Source: Leptoclinus maculatus (taxonomy: Eukaryota; Chordata; Actinopteri; Perciformes; Stichaeidae). Taken from it: a stretch of 64,000 nt of DNA. The notes under the pieces are model-generated. The model did no database searches and had not been told where the DNA came from. It saw nothing but the letters and a program-made list of their open reading frames with translations. The translations under genes and the position numbers were made by a program. Each line of letters opens with the position of its first letter. The first letter of the stretch is position 1. This document shows positions 21,180 through 32,498 of the stretch, one piece after another. The stretch lies in the NCBI GenBank assembly GCA_032191485.1, contig JAVDOI010000005.1, positions 1,820,001 through 1,884,000 of the forward strand, written 5' to 3'.

Positions 21180-21720
21180 AATCCCAGTGAAGATGATCAG
21201 GAACTGTGTTGTTCGGAATGAAAGTACTACAAGCAAATCCAAACATTTTGCACACCTGCTAAAATCATATTTAATGCCATTCTGTTCTACAAGGCCATTA
21301 AACTAGTCTTATCTACCAGCTCATGAAGTCCCACTATGGCATCACGAGTGAAGTTTATAAAATGCTGCTGGTTACAGTAAATGTAATTAATCCAATCCAC
21401 ATCTTTATTGATTGTCGACCATCAAAAAAAATGCTGATTCGAAACCGGCTCCTACTTGATTTCTAGCTTTAAATTCATTAAGCACCCCCCTTGGTACCCT
21501 TATGTCATCTATGTAAACTTCTCTAAAATGGATCTCTCATGGTCCAATCCAACTTGTTGGCACCTATGGACCTCATCCCCAGCCAGCTACCTGGTAATAC
21601 AATAGGAGACTGCTTTCTCCTGTCAGCAGCTGCCTCCATGTTCATCACCTGTGAAAATAAAACTTGAATCATGTTAGTTAGCGTCTTTGGGTATCTATTG
21701 GTCAGCACCAAACAATCAAA
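21180..21720 (-). pseudogene. Decayed retroviral envelope (env) remnant
   Basis: On the minus strand, 21711-21523 is an open stretch with the word 'IVLPGSWLGMRS'. It is followed after stops and shifts by a transmembrane-subunit-like part (about 21440-21190) with 'INYIYCNQQHFINFTRDAI' and 'NRMALNMILA', and in another frame 'CSTFIPNNTVPD'. These resemble the ectodomain of retroviral TM proteins, including the helix before the conserved cysteines. An in-frame stop lies at 21287-21289 and at least two frameshifts break the region, so no Env protein can be made. A signal peptide and a cytoplasmic tail are not visible. The assignment rests on motif memory. Confidence 0.65.
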
Positions 21721-21724
21721 AGTC

Positions 21725-22060
21725 TAAATGTTAAATCAAAATTAATGAAAATTGTGAACTAAAATTAAAATAAAAAATTACAAATGTCGGATCAAAATCA
21801 AAATCAACTATTTCAGTTAAAACACTGAATCAAAATAAACAACTGTAGGACACCAATTGAATTAAAACTGGAGGTTAAAATATTGGATCAAACTAAACTT
21901 ACTAAACTAAAGTTGAACTGTTGAATTGAAACTAAAATGAATAATTTAAGTTACAATTAATATTACCAATGACTATTAAAATACTGAATCAAAACTAAGA
22001 GCAACAATCTAAGTAAATGCAAATTAAAATATAGAGTCCAAAACAATGATATCACAAGTT
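21725..22060. repeat. AT-rich degenerate repeat tract in the ERV interior
   Basis: Variants of 'aatactgaatcaaaactaa' recur about eight to ten times with poor register (for example near 21780, 21825, 21880 and 21985). G is almost absent from long runs. It separates env from the leader and may replace deleted gag-pol sequence. Confidence 0.6.
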
Positions 22061-22539
22061 TATCACCAAAAACTCACTTTATTGTAATTTATCTATCAAT
22101 CTACTGGATGACTAAGTATTTGGTAGTCCTAAAGTAATTACTCCTTCAAATAATAGGTGGTGAAACGTTCTGTAGTTCTATAATTATTTCACCTCTAGGT
22201 TTTCTGGGTAGTGGAGTTTACTGTAATTATCATGCAATTACACCCCCAAACCGCTAGATGTCGAAGTTATCTTCTCTTCTTCTATGGTGTTTTCCTCAAA
22301 AAACTGGCGCGAAAACGAACAAAGAAGCTAATGCTATTAGCGGCTATTGTTATTAGCTTGAGCTACACGGTCAAAACGTATCTTCAGCACACACAAAGCA
22401 CCGTAGTCTCAACTCTTACAATATGCCACATTCACACACCTTCTCAAACTAGTCCTGGCCGTGGCTTCTCACCACCATACCAGATATTATAATCAATAGT
22501 CTCCTCTTCTCGATCTAAGGTAGCACCAGAACTGCAATC

Positions 22540-23060
22540 AGTCTCCAGCTTACCATATCATTCACACAACACAATGCTATCTTAGCACTGCAACCCAACG
22601 CAACGACTAAATACACAGTTTCATGTATTATTTCCCCTTTAGGTTTTATCATAACGTAGCAGCCAGTCTCTTCGATTTAAGTAGTTTAACGCCCGTTCAC
22701 TAGACCCAAAAAACGAGCAAAACAGTTCGCAGTTCGCCTAGCTCAACACTAAACCCACGAAGTCTTAACTACGCCTTCCAGTTCGCCATAGCTTACAAAC
22801 TCTCTGCTACTCTTCTAAGAGATCAACCCCACGTTAGCCACCCCTAATTGTCTAAGATACACAGTTAGTACCATGCACTATTTCCCCTCATTACAATTAA
22901 CTTACCGTAGCGGCCAGCCTCTGCAGCAGTTTAAGCGCATGTTCACTGGACCTGAACCACGTGCACGTCCATGCATCATAAATTCAGTATCGTCCAATTA
23001 CACACCCTGTTCAACCCGAGCTTTGCCCCACAAATCTATAATTTATTCCCTCCCGCACTA
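22540..23060 (-). repeat. About 250-bp degenerate tandem duplication in the ERV leader
   Basis: The words 'atttcccct', 'cgtagcagccag' and 'tttaacgcccgttcactaga' at 22627-22710 recur as 'atttcccct', 'cgtagcggccag' and 'tttaagcgcatgttcactgga' at 22880-22950, a spacing of 251 bp. A weaker third match ('accagttggctgcggtctc') lies near 23417. The leader therefore grew by duplication. Confidence 0.65.
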
Positions 23061-23628
23061 GAGTCATCAGTTCCTCAGACCCGAAACTGCCAATGCAAGA
23101 ACTGAGGGGACCGTCGCCTTGTCCTCACGTAACCCTGCCTCACAGTTTCAGTTCGCCCGAAGAACCAAAGCCCAGAACTTCGACCGCTTCTCAAGCTTCT
23201 TTCTAGCTGCTTAGTTCCAATAGCTAATACTATAGCGTGATCAATGCTACTTCATCAACATCCCCCTCTCTCGGGGTTACCTGCAAATCAGGCCTCACCG
23301 GTAGGATTTCACAACAAAGAACAACGTGTAATCAAAGCACACATATGTTCCTAATTCAGCTTGCAGATGCTATTCATACAGAGTTACAACCACTTTAAAG
23401 TTAAATCAATACAGTTACCAGTTGGCTGCGGTCTCCTCTCCTCTGTCCAGCTTCCAGAAACGTAAATCATGCAAACACTTCCGCCTAAGATTTCCTATTC
23501 TACCTAACAGATTTCTATTAAAACGGCTCTGCTCACCTTATGTTTGCGAGTACTCCGAAAGTGTCTACCCATCTCACGTCATGTCAGCCTTCTCAGAGTC
23601 GAATATTCAAAGCCCCTAATGTCCCTTT

Positions 23629-23646
23629 GTCCCTTCGTGGTCGCCA
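23629..23646 (-). promoter_or_regulatory. Primer-binding site, tRNA-Arg(CCG) type
   Basis: Three bases after the 5' LTR the minus strand reads TGGCGACCACGAAGGGAC. Its complement, GTCCCTTCGTGGTCG plus CCA, equals the 3' end of vertebrate tRNA-Arg(CCG) as I recall it, 18 of 18 bases. Confidence 0.75.
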
Positions 23647-23649
23647 AAT

Positions 23650-24635
23650 TGTTGAGGCATATGAATATATCGTCAAGCTACAGGAGCCCAGCAAATGGCC
23701 TGGTTCTCTATTTACTTCTTACTGCGCATGTGCGCCAAAAATAAGTTCGCTGAATTCAGGTTTCAAAATAAAACATGTATTTAATAACAAATGCAATCTG
23801 AATTAACTATCGATAGTAAAATGCTCTCGAGAACAGCTTTCACACACACTCCAAACAGGAAGCTTGTTACCTGAAGGACGAAATGTGATGAAGAGACTGA
23901 AATAAACATTTGAATCTCCTTTCATAGTCCGTAAAATATCTGTCTCAAATCCTATTGGCTAAATCCAGCTGACTCCTCCTAGCCTTAGTCAGCTGACTCC
24001 CTCAAACAAAGCTCTTATACTGCAGAAAAGACAGGGGGGTCAAATCGTCATAAAAACTGCAGGTGAGCCAATCGGTGTTACTCAAACATTTGATCATCTT
24101 GGCCACTGTCCTGAACCAATCGATGCCTTGCTTTTATTTACAACCATTTGGCTGTACTCCGATTCCTCTCTGCTTCTTCTGTAGCCTTCACAGCTGGAGA
24201 CGTCCTTTGAAGCTCATCTCTGCATTGTCCTCTCCGCATTCCTGCTGCCTTTTATGACTCTCTGTCTTCCTGTCTCCAATGCTCCTCACTTCATGTTGAA
24301 TGAAGATATCCCTAGATATTCTCTAAATCTGACCCTATCTGACCTTTTATACTTTCTTTCTTACAGTGTTCAATACTTCAGTGTTTAATACTTTTATGGC
24401 TTATACATATAGCTTAATACATTCAATGTGTCAATATTCTGTAATATAATATCCTCTATCTGTAAACCTCCTGTAAACATAATACATTTCATAGATAAAT
24501 ATATTGCAACTCTTTAACCCATGGTAACATTCTTATTATTTTGACACTTCTATTCACCACAAGAGGTGCTAATCATCATACTAAACTAATTCTAAAATCC
24601 CACTAATTCTATCTTTAATACTGAAATCCTCCACA
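23650..24635 (-). repeat. 5' LTR of the endogenous retrovirus
   Basis: 986 bp, the same sequence as the 3' LTR. In minus-strand sense it carries the promoter (TATAAG near 24014-24019). It starts TGTGGAGG (24635) and ends CCTCAACA (23650). Confidence 0.93.
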
Positions 24636-24699
24636 GAGTCTATACTTCTGTCACACCTGTAGTCCACCCACACAAGTGTTTGCGCTCACTTTCAGATGG

Positions 24700-24890
24700 A
24701 AAATATCAGTCTTTCAACACTTCCGACCACTCAAAGCGCTTGCCGACATTAACCCATTCACACACACATGGACGGCAGAGGCTACCATACAAGGTGCCAA
24801 CCAGCACATCAGGATCAAAATCACTCACACACCTATGGCAAAGGAAACGTTTAGTATCTTGCTCTAGAACACTTAGACATACAGACATGA
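24700..24890 (-). mobile_element. SINE body, reverse orientation
   Basis: The words 'accactcaaagcgctt', 'cattcacacacacatgga', 'ggcagaggctaccatac' and 'aaggtgccaac' are the reverse of the body of a widespread fish tRNA-SINE whose head is at 10065. The tRNA head and most of the tail are missing. Confidence 0.65.
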
Positions 24891-25800
24891 AGAGCCAAAG
24901 ATTGAACAGTGCAATCTTCCATTTAGTAGATGACATGCAATACCTCCTGAGACACAGCCAGCCCATCACATGTATGTGATACAGAAGTTGGTGGGATACC
25001 AACGACCAAGGATAATAAGTGGTGAGGGTCCTGATAAACATATTCATGGACTCCCTATTTCTGTTTATGTGATGAGTGCATGCCACTCATGAAAAAAAAA
25101 ATATGTCAGTCTAGAAACTGATTCCTGATGCAAGAACATCCTGTTGCAAGTCACATGTAGCATTGTGCTACTTTACGGTCCCCCCTGGTTCACATCCTAG
25201 TGTTTATTAAACCTTCAAATTAGACTCACTGCTTTGCATTTCAGTGTTAGTCTGCACCTTGTAGCAACAGGGCCACACCAATACAGCCCTTTGCGTTTCT
25301 ATGACGTAGTGCTATTGCCAGTATGAATGCACCCTTAAGGTGTATGTGTGTTTGCCTAAGGGACAAAGGGAGGTGTGGGGGTGGAGCATTGAATTATAGA
25401 GGGGCGACGGAGGGTGGTGAAGGCTGATATGTTTCCTCATCTCTCTCCATACAGGCTCAGTGATGCTCTTCGTTCGGTGGGTTGACATGTTTTATTCAGC
25501 CTCTGAAATTAATGTTTCATAACCTCCCAGGCTGAGAACATTGTTCAGTGAACTGTCGTGCTCCTGGAGCTTCATTTTCTTCTGCTGTGTGTTTTTGTTT
25601 CTATTCATGTGGGATTATTAGAGCCAGCACACCAAAGTCTATAGATTACCTGGATATTCCTTTGAGTTAGATCATATATGTCAGGAAACATAATACTCTG
25701 TCAGTGTTTGTTGTCCTAATCGTCACATTGTCTGCACCCATTAAGCAGATTGTTTCAAACTGACATGTTGGAAATATCAAAAAGGGAATTTAAAATATAC
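24891..25800. other. No gene or classified repeat seen
   Basis: No convincing ORF and no terminal repeats are visible. This may be unmodified intergenic sequence. Confidence 0.45.
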
Positions 25801-25808
25801 AGTAAACC

Positions 25809-26869
25809 CAGCGTCGGAAATACACGAGGGCAAAGGGCAAAACTGCCCCATAGAAATATAATTTTGCCCCTGATATCACTAGAAGGGCAAAAACTGCCCC
25901 CATAATTTCCTCTAATAATAATGATAATTTAATGAACTTGTCAAAAAGATCGTAGCCTATATGACCCGGCCCAGTTGCCATAATGTTTTACCGAACGTTC
26001 TAAAACAATAAATAAATGGAGCGCTTCTTAATCAGACCTGTGACTGAGACTGCGGTCAACTCAGCAGACACTTACATGTTAGTCACCTATGAGCTGAAAC
26101 TCACGGTAAACACATTCAAACGGCACAGATCGGGAGCCAGCGAAGGACTTTGAAAGTTAGCGGAAAGATTAACGTGAGACAACATCCGGTTTATTCAGCC
26201 TAACATCCGGTTTTCAGAATAAGATGCCAACAAAGTATACATATTGCATAATGGAAATTAGATTAAATGAATTATATTCACATTAAGTATAAAACATGCT
26301 ACCTGCATCTCGTCAGTTAAAGGGAAAATACACCTACATTGTGCGTAAAGTGTCTTTATTCTTTGATTTGAGGGTTGCTGGAACTTAATAATACCTGACT
26401 GACATCAATTAAGATATTTTACTAAGCAAAAACTTTGAACTGAATTTGTACCTTCAAATGGCATTTTTTAAATTTTTAAGGTGCTATAAAAATGTTTCTC
26501 AAAAATTCCACACAATGACTGATGTATATGTAATCAATGCATTGTTGACTGAATAATTGTTAATAGTTGTTTAAAAAAATGTAATATTAACAATAACTAC
26601 AAAGAAATAAGAATACAATTTAATATGATTGTCTGATTTATATTTACTTTGAATCTGTAGACTACTGCCTAATAGTCTTATTATTGTCATTTGATGACAA
26701 TTGCTCATATACTGTAAGCCTAATTAAGTATATTTATTATTTTGAACAAAGGTTAAATGTTATTTCACAAGTTTCAAAAAGTGCCCCCAATTTTCTTTTA
26801 AATGCCCCTGGATTTCAGTCAGTGGGGGCACAAATTGTCCCCTGAAAAATATGTAAATTTCCTACCCTG
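25809..26869. mobile_element. hAT-F non-autonomous element with perfect 8-bp TSD
   Basis: The ends are CAGCGTCGGAAAT at the left and the complement of CAGGGTAGGAAAT at the right. AGTAAACC is present on both sides (25801-25808 and 26870-26877). Both subterminal zones are rich in 'tgcccc'/'gggggca' words in inverted arrangement. The 1.06-kb interior is AT-rich and has no transposase. Confidence 0.92.
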
Positions 26870-27044
26870 AGTAAACCAAATAAATAGGCTAATAATGCTT
26901 ATTTTAGTAACATAGCAGTGTTAAGTGATGACCACAGTCTGGAGTAAATGGGAAAAGGGTCATTTTGTTGTTTACAGTGGATGGTTAAGGTTGGCCTGAG
27001 AAGATCATCTACTGCAATGTGGATCTGCATGCTGACACATCTAA

Positions 27045-27097
27045 CGTGTCTGTATATATATGTATATATGTATATATGTATATATATATATACATAT
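27045..27097. repeat. (TA)n/(TATG)n microsatellite
   Basis: An alternating TA run with TATG units. It forms the target of the hAT-E-ended insertion at 27098. Confidence 0.9.
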
Positions 27098-30000
27098 TAG
27101 TGCTGGGCAAGTTAACACGTTATTATCACGTTTAACGCATTAATCTATTAACGCCGACAATTATTTTATCGCACGTTAACGCATTTTTTTGAATTATTAT
27201 TATTATTTTGCCCATTTTTTAATATTCTTGTGCTGCAAAAAAGGCATGCAGTTGTTTGCACACAGTATGTTGTTTTTTCTTATTCTAAAAATGGTGCATT
27301 GAATATTTCTGCATTCTGGTGTCCCTTAACATTCTCTGAATTGCATTAATTAGCTATGACTGGAAAGCTGAGATTGATGAGCCAAATTGTATTTATGTTT
27401 GATGGTGTTGGTCCCCTTAGTAGCTTAGTATTTCACATAGTGAGACCACTTCATAAAATGACCTGCACCTGTAACACTGACCCGACAGGGAGGCAATGAT
27501 TTTCCCTCTGACTTTCTGGAGTGCTGCCATATTATTTGACTTTATCAAGTACTATCAATCAAATATTTACAGTTTATAGGAAATCAACTTTAATAAATAA
27601 AATAAATTATACAATGATAAATAAACCGACATATGTGTTTGATTATATGGTTTGTGATATCAAACGTTTAGGCTTGTTACATAAAATAAGGCCAAATCTC
27701 AACCCCAATAGAATGATATCTGCATAGCAAGTAAAAATATGTTGGCCAGAAATGTAGTATCTAAATCCTGTTTTCCTGATTGACAACCATGTTAAAAAAT
27801 GTATTGGTTCATGTGTTTGTTTCATTTGTTTATTTAATGCTTTACTATTTTTTTTTCTTTCCCCCCTCAATTTCATTTGATTATGCAAGACACACAAGTC
27901 ATATAATTTGTAGATTTTATTTCAAGCTGTAGCTGCCCTTTGAGGGAGTAGGAATACAATTAAATTGTGTAAAAAAAGAGCAAAAGGTCATGTGTCATTG
28001 TCTTGAGTATGGCAGTTCTACTTGCATCTTTCTCCCGTTTTTGGATTTAAGTACTTATATTGCCCATAGGCATATTTACCATTCTAAACAATATTTTCCC
28101 ATTTAGTTTTCACCTGCTGCCACGTTTTCTTCCTACTCAAGTTGTTGCTTTTTCAGATGTGTGTATGTATATATATACTTTATTTTTTACTGTATCAAGT
28201 GTGAAACATGTTTGACTGTATTGTATTTAAAAATGGACCCCAGGAAGTGTAGTTTTTCGCCAATAGAAACGTGACCTGCAGAGTCTGTTTTCATTGTCTA
28301 CACAATGACTACATACCGTAGTCTTTCTGTTGCTTCACACACAAGCAGTTCTGAATGTCTATATTTTCTTAATAGTTTGAGTAATTATTTTCTAGCAGTT
28401 CAGTATTATATAAATTATATATTGTCAGAGATATTTACGTGGATTTGAGATGTAAAAGGTTAATAACCTTCAGCTGTTCCTCTTTGCTCCCATGTGTCTC
28501 CCTTTTGCTCTCATCCTTGTTTCGCTCCATTTGTTCTTGTAATCTCATATTAATATCTTTTTGACAAAAGTACTTATTTTACCCAGCTGGCTCATTGTTT
28601 TGTTGCCGCTTGCAGCTTCCCATCTTGTATGCTATTATTTTACACTGACAATAGCATTCATTACAGGAGCTCTGTGTGAACACAATACAACCAGTGTAAA
28701 TGATTTGGTTAACTTAAAATGTCTGAAGTTGACTCCCAATTGAAATCTGAAATCTTGCTTTCATACTGAGTTGTTATTCATCATTGGTATTTTCCATGAT
28801 TGTGGTGCGAGTGGGAGTCTGGCTGAACCAATGAGAGACGGTTTAAGCTCAGTCCTCACTGCACCATCAGGGAGTCTTTGTCTGTGAACAAATAAAGCAA
28901 ATCAGTGAGTGGAGTTCGGGTTTAATGATCTTGTGGTCCATGTTCTCTCATTTAATTTATTACATGAAGGATCTGAACATGACTGCATATCTAATGATGA
29001 AGAAGGGGCTGACTAGCAGTTACTCTTCTATGTAGATGTATCTCAGGAATAAATTGCTTCCATGTTAGCAGTTTGTAAGTCGGTCTGGATCAATGGTAAT
29101 AAAGTGACCATCAGGATGTAGTTAAATATCAGCTGCAAGTGATGTAACACAGTGAGGCTGAGTGCAGGAGGCTGCTGTTGTCTCTGGCAGAACGAGCTAC
29201 CTAAAATTAATTTGAAGGGAAAGAATAGAAACATTGCATTCAAAAGTTTTGGACGGATCCATCACTGTCTAGGGATTCACCGATATTGAATATCGGGCTG
29301 ATACTGCCTAAAGTAGCTGGATCCGATATGAGTGACAATTGGTGGAACCCAGGATATGTCTGTATGAACCCAACCTGAGTCCGAGAGAGTAGTAACTGAC
29401 CTGAACTTGTTCGGCATTCCGTCTTTTTTTATGTCCGAACCGACGGAGACAGTCAGTCAGTAAACTGAAGCACTGAGTTTGTGTTACCCTGTCACACAAT
29501 TGTTGTTTGCACCCAGTGAGCATTTTTCTGTTGAAATTCTTTTTTTTTTTTAAATCGACTATGGTCACAGGTGAAAATACTTTCAAAATTGTTTAGTGAA
29601 CACATTTTCACCGACTATTTGAAGACGTTTGCAATAGTGATTTTTTCCATCCTATACATTGTACTTGTACTTGAGACTAGCTAAGTAAACACATTCAAAT
29701 GTATTGGTTTAAAGCCAGTATTGCAAATTTCAGTGAAATATGGTTTAAATGTAAAGTTTTAAAAGTGTTTTTAAATAGTCAGTGAAAAAAACTCTACATT
29801 TTTAACCAGTTTTGAAAGATTTTTAACCATAACCGTATTTTAAACAAAAATATGCTGACTGTAAAAGTAGGAGTAATTTACATACAAAGTCATGCTACTA
29901 CAGCAACAGTTTCCACTAAAAGGGCTCTGGTGGAATTATGATTCAACTTTTTATGGCAAACCATCTAATATTCGTAGAAATGTAGTGTGGAAACAAGTAA

Positions 30001-32484
30001 CAAGCTTTAGGTGAACATTTTGCAACTTTGCAGATAACTAAAACATTTCCTAATTATTTTCATACAGAAAAGTATGAAGTGTCATCAAGTAGGCAGAACT
30101 GGAATGTCTGCTTGCAAGAAAATGGGAATGGGAAGACTCATTATGTTGTATGCTTCGTAATATGGGCTTCACTGAACATTTGTTTGTTACTAGTGAGCAT
30201 CCTATAGTATTATATTTTGGATGCGTTAGTTGTTAATGTAAAAAGTATGCTTGTTTTGGCTGAAATAACTCTTTAGCCAGCCTGTGACAGTGAAAGACTG
30301 TGTTCAATATCCCAGTAGAGAAAGGTTGTGTTCCTGAAACAATCAGACAAAGAGTCGCAGATCACTACAATCCCCTCAGCACACAACCTCACTAATTGAA
30401 ACTTCGCTCTGGGAGCTGCAGATACATCTTGAAATCAATTCTGGAGGCACAGTGGGAGAATTCTCATTCTCACCTGTTTTACCCTTCTTTTTTTTAAAAG
30501 CAAAGCACCCCCTCACAGTCCTCAAAGCCCTGGATAGATCTGTTCTCCTCTGCTGCTGATAATTGAATTGGATTTGCTGGATGAGCTGAAATCGTAGCAA
30601 CATTGAGGTATTGATCCCTGCTCGCATCATGCAACAGTCCATTCCTTTCCTTTTTTTTCAGCAGACTTTAGAGTGTGATTGTGGTAGTTTTTCAATGGTT
30701 TCTGGTTATATTATCTTATAGCCTCTAGTCATTAGGGTGTTTCAAATATGTATTCTTCTATGCTTTTAAGAGGAACAGCACAGCAATATTAAACCATTCT
30801 TAGATTATCATGGAGAAAATAACAACCAAGGAGCAGCCACACAACAACTGGGGATGCAGGCTCAGGCTCTTTTTGATGTTTTCTAGGACCCCGAGCAACA
30901 AAGCCACCAGGGAGGCTCTCAAGTTGAAGTAGGACTACAGGGTTTACTTCATTGAAGAAGGTGCCATTGAATGGTAGCACCTTGTGTTAAGAGCCCCCCC
31001 CCCCCATGTCATTTTAAAGAGCAAAGTTGCACGGACAAAGTTAACTATTGAACATATTCAATACATTAGCCACCTTCCATTTACTCTTTAAGACAATACA
31101 CATGTAGTATAGTTAATTTGCAGCAGGGTCTTTAAATAATTTATAGCGTAGTTGTCTAGGTTGAAACAGAAGCTAGCCAGGAACGTCAAGGGGAACTCTT
31201 CTTGAGTTTAGCTGAATTTTGGTGTCTTTCTTGTGGTCAGTAAATCTGAAATACGAATCTTTAAATACGTACTAAATTAATTTAATGTATGAATATGACA
31301 TTACATTAGTGGATTAACAGCGCATCATGTGTTGGTAGCATGTAATGTTAAAATTGCGTGTCAGCACCACGTCAACAGGTGCGAGCAGAGCAGCAGGGCA
31401 AGACTCAAATTCTGATATTGCATTTGGATGTGACCTGCTCCTCTTGCCCTCAGGAGGCCTGCATTTGTCTTGAAAGTGTTTTTGCAATATCACCTCTAAA
31501 TTTTCTCCATCTTATTTTTACACTAATATTCTCTTATCCTTATAATTACTATCATAATATTTTCAGCCTCCTTTTGCATTTAATTATTATACTAGTATCA
31601 AATGTGCAAAGCTTATCCTTGCATTTTTTCCAGATTTTTTAATTATTACTATAATGTGTTACTGTACTACTCCACTGCCTCTACAAATTTCCCCTTGAAA
31701 CACAAAGTTTTTTTCAATGAACAAAGAAAGTGTAGGTCTCGTTAGCTCATCTCTGCTGCTTATTTATCAACCAGATTAACCAACAATTGCTGCCCCAGTT
31801 CTCCAGGCGTCATTTCATTGATTTGTTTACTGGTATGTGGGGAGAGACGGGGCATAACATTTAGGAAAATGGTACCCATGATCGATAGCCTACCTTCCAT
31901 GTGTTAAATTATGGAATTTCTTGTTTGTGAGCTATGGGAAAATTAAGAGTATACAGTATATATACTGAAAATGGTGGATTTACATTAACATTATTGGCGC
32001 CAAGACATTTTTCTAACCTTTACCAAGTAGTTTTGATTTGAAATGTATTTCCGAAACATTTTTGGTTCATTAACGTCAACATTAAACGTATCTTTCAATA
32101 TTGATTTAAAAAAAAAAAAAACTAACTAGCCAGCTGTTCAACTGGAGCTGAAATAGTGATAAATAACTGAATAATAAATTATTCTTTTGCTTAAAGTAAA
32201 TATGGTCTTATCACTTAATGTTATTCTGTTATACAGGGTATGGAAATGGCTCCAGATTGCATCTCAGAGCTTCTAATTTTCAAAATGTTTCTGGGGGAGC
32301 ATGCCCCCAGACCACCCTAGAAATGTTGTCGATAATGTTGCTCCCTTTTCAGCATTTGTCTGTCCAATGCCTGAATACACTACTTTTGAATTCATTATTG
32401 AATTCTGCACATAACAATGCGATTAATCGCAAAAAAACCATGCGATTAATCGCGATTAAAAATTGTAATCGTTGTCCAGCACTA
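27098..32484 (-). mobile_element. hAT-E-ended interval of 5.4 kb
   Basis: The left end TAGTGCTGGGCAAGTTAACA matches the right end of the 1.0-kb element at 52336-53336. The right end, complement of TAGTGCTGGACAACGATTAC, matches its left end, so this copy lies in reverse. Homology continues about 70 bp inward on the right ('gaattcaataatgaattcaa' on the minus strand). Both flanks read 'atatatacatat', consistent with insertion into the TA repeat. No hAT transposase could be recognised in the interior. It may be a decayed long form or a copy filled by other insertions. Confidence 0.65.
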
Positions 32485-32498
32485 ATATATACATATAC

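Larger units (their letters stand above)
19661..24635 (-). mobile_element. Complete non-autonomous endogenous retrovirus (family LTR-A)
   Basis: Two 986-bp LTRs at 19661-20646 and 23650-24635 read as identical throughout. On the minus strand the order is 5' LTR (right), primer-binding site at 23629-23646, a leader of about 1.5 kb with degenerate repeats, an AT-rich zone, a decayed env, a polypurine tract at 20647-20655 and the 3' LTR. No gag, protease, reverse transcriptase or integrase is seen in the 3.0-kb interior. The flanks GAAT (19657-19660) and GAGT (24636-24639) could be a 4-bp TSD with one change, and the family uses 4-bp TSDs elsewhere in the window. It must have been copied with proteins supplied in trans. 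The LTR match implies recent insertion. Confidence 0.9.

Noticed and set aside
22211..23806. gag or accessory genes in the ERV interior (plus-strand frames)
   Set aside because: The element is on the minus strand, and these plus-strand frames have no gag motifs. The two that run into the LTR are shared only because the LTRs are identical.
29270..29340. Another hAT end ('tagggattcaccgatattga')
   Set aside because: It looks like a hAT start, but no matching right end or TSD was found. It is left as part of the 27098-32484 interval.
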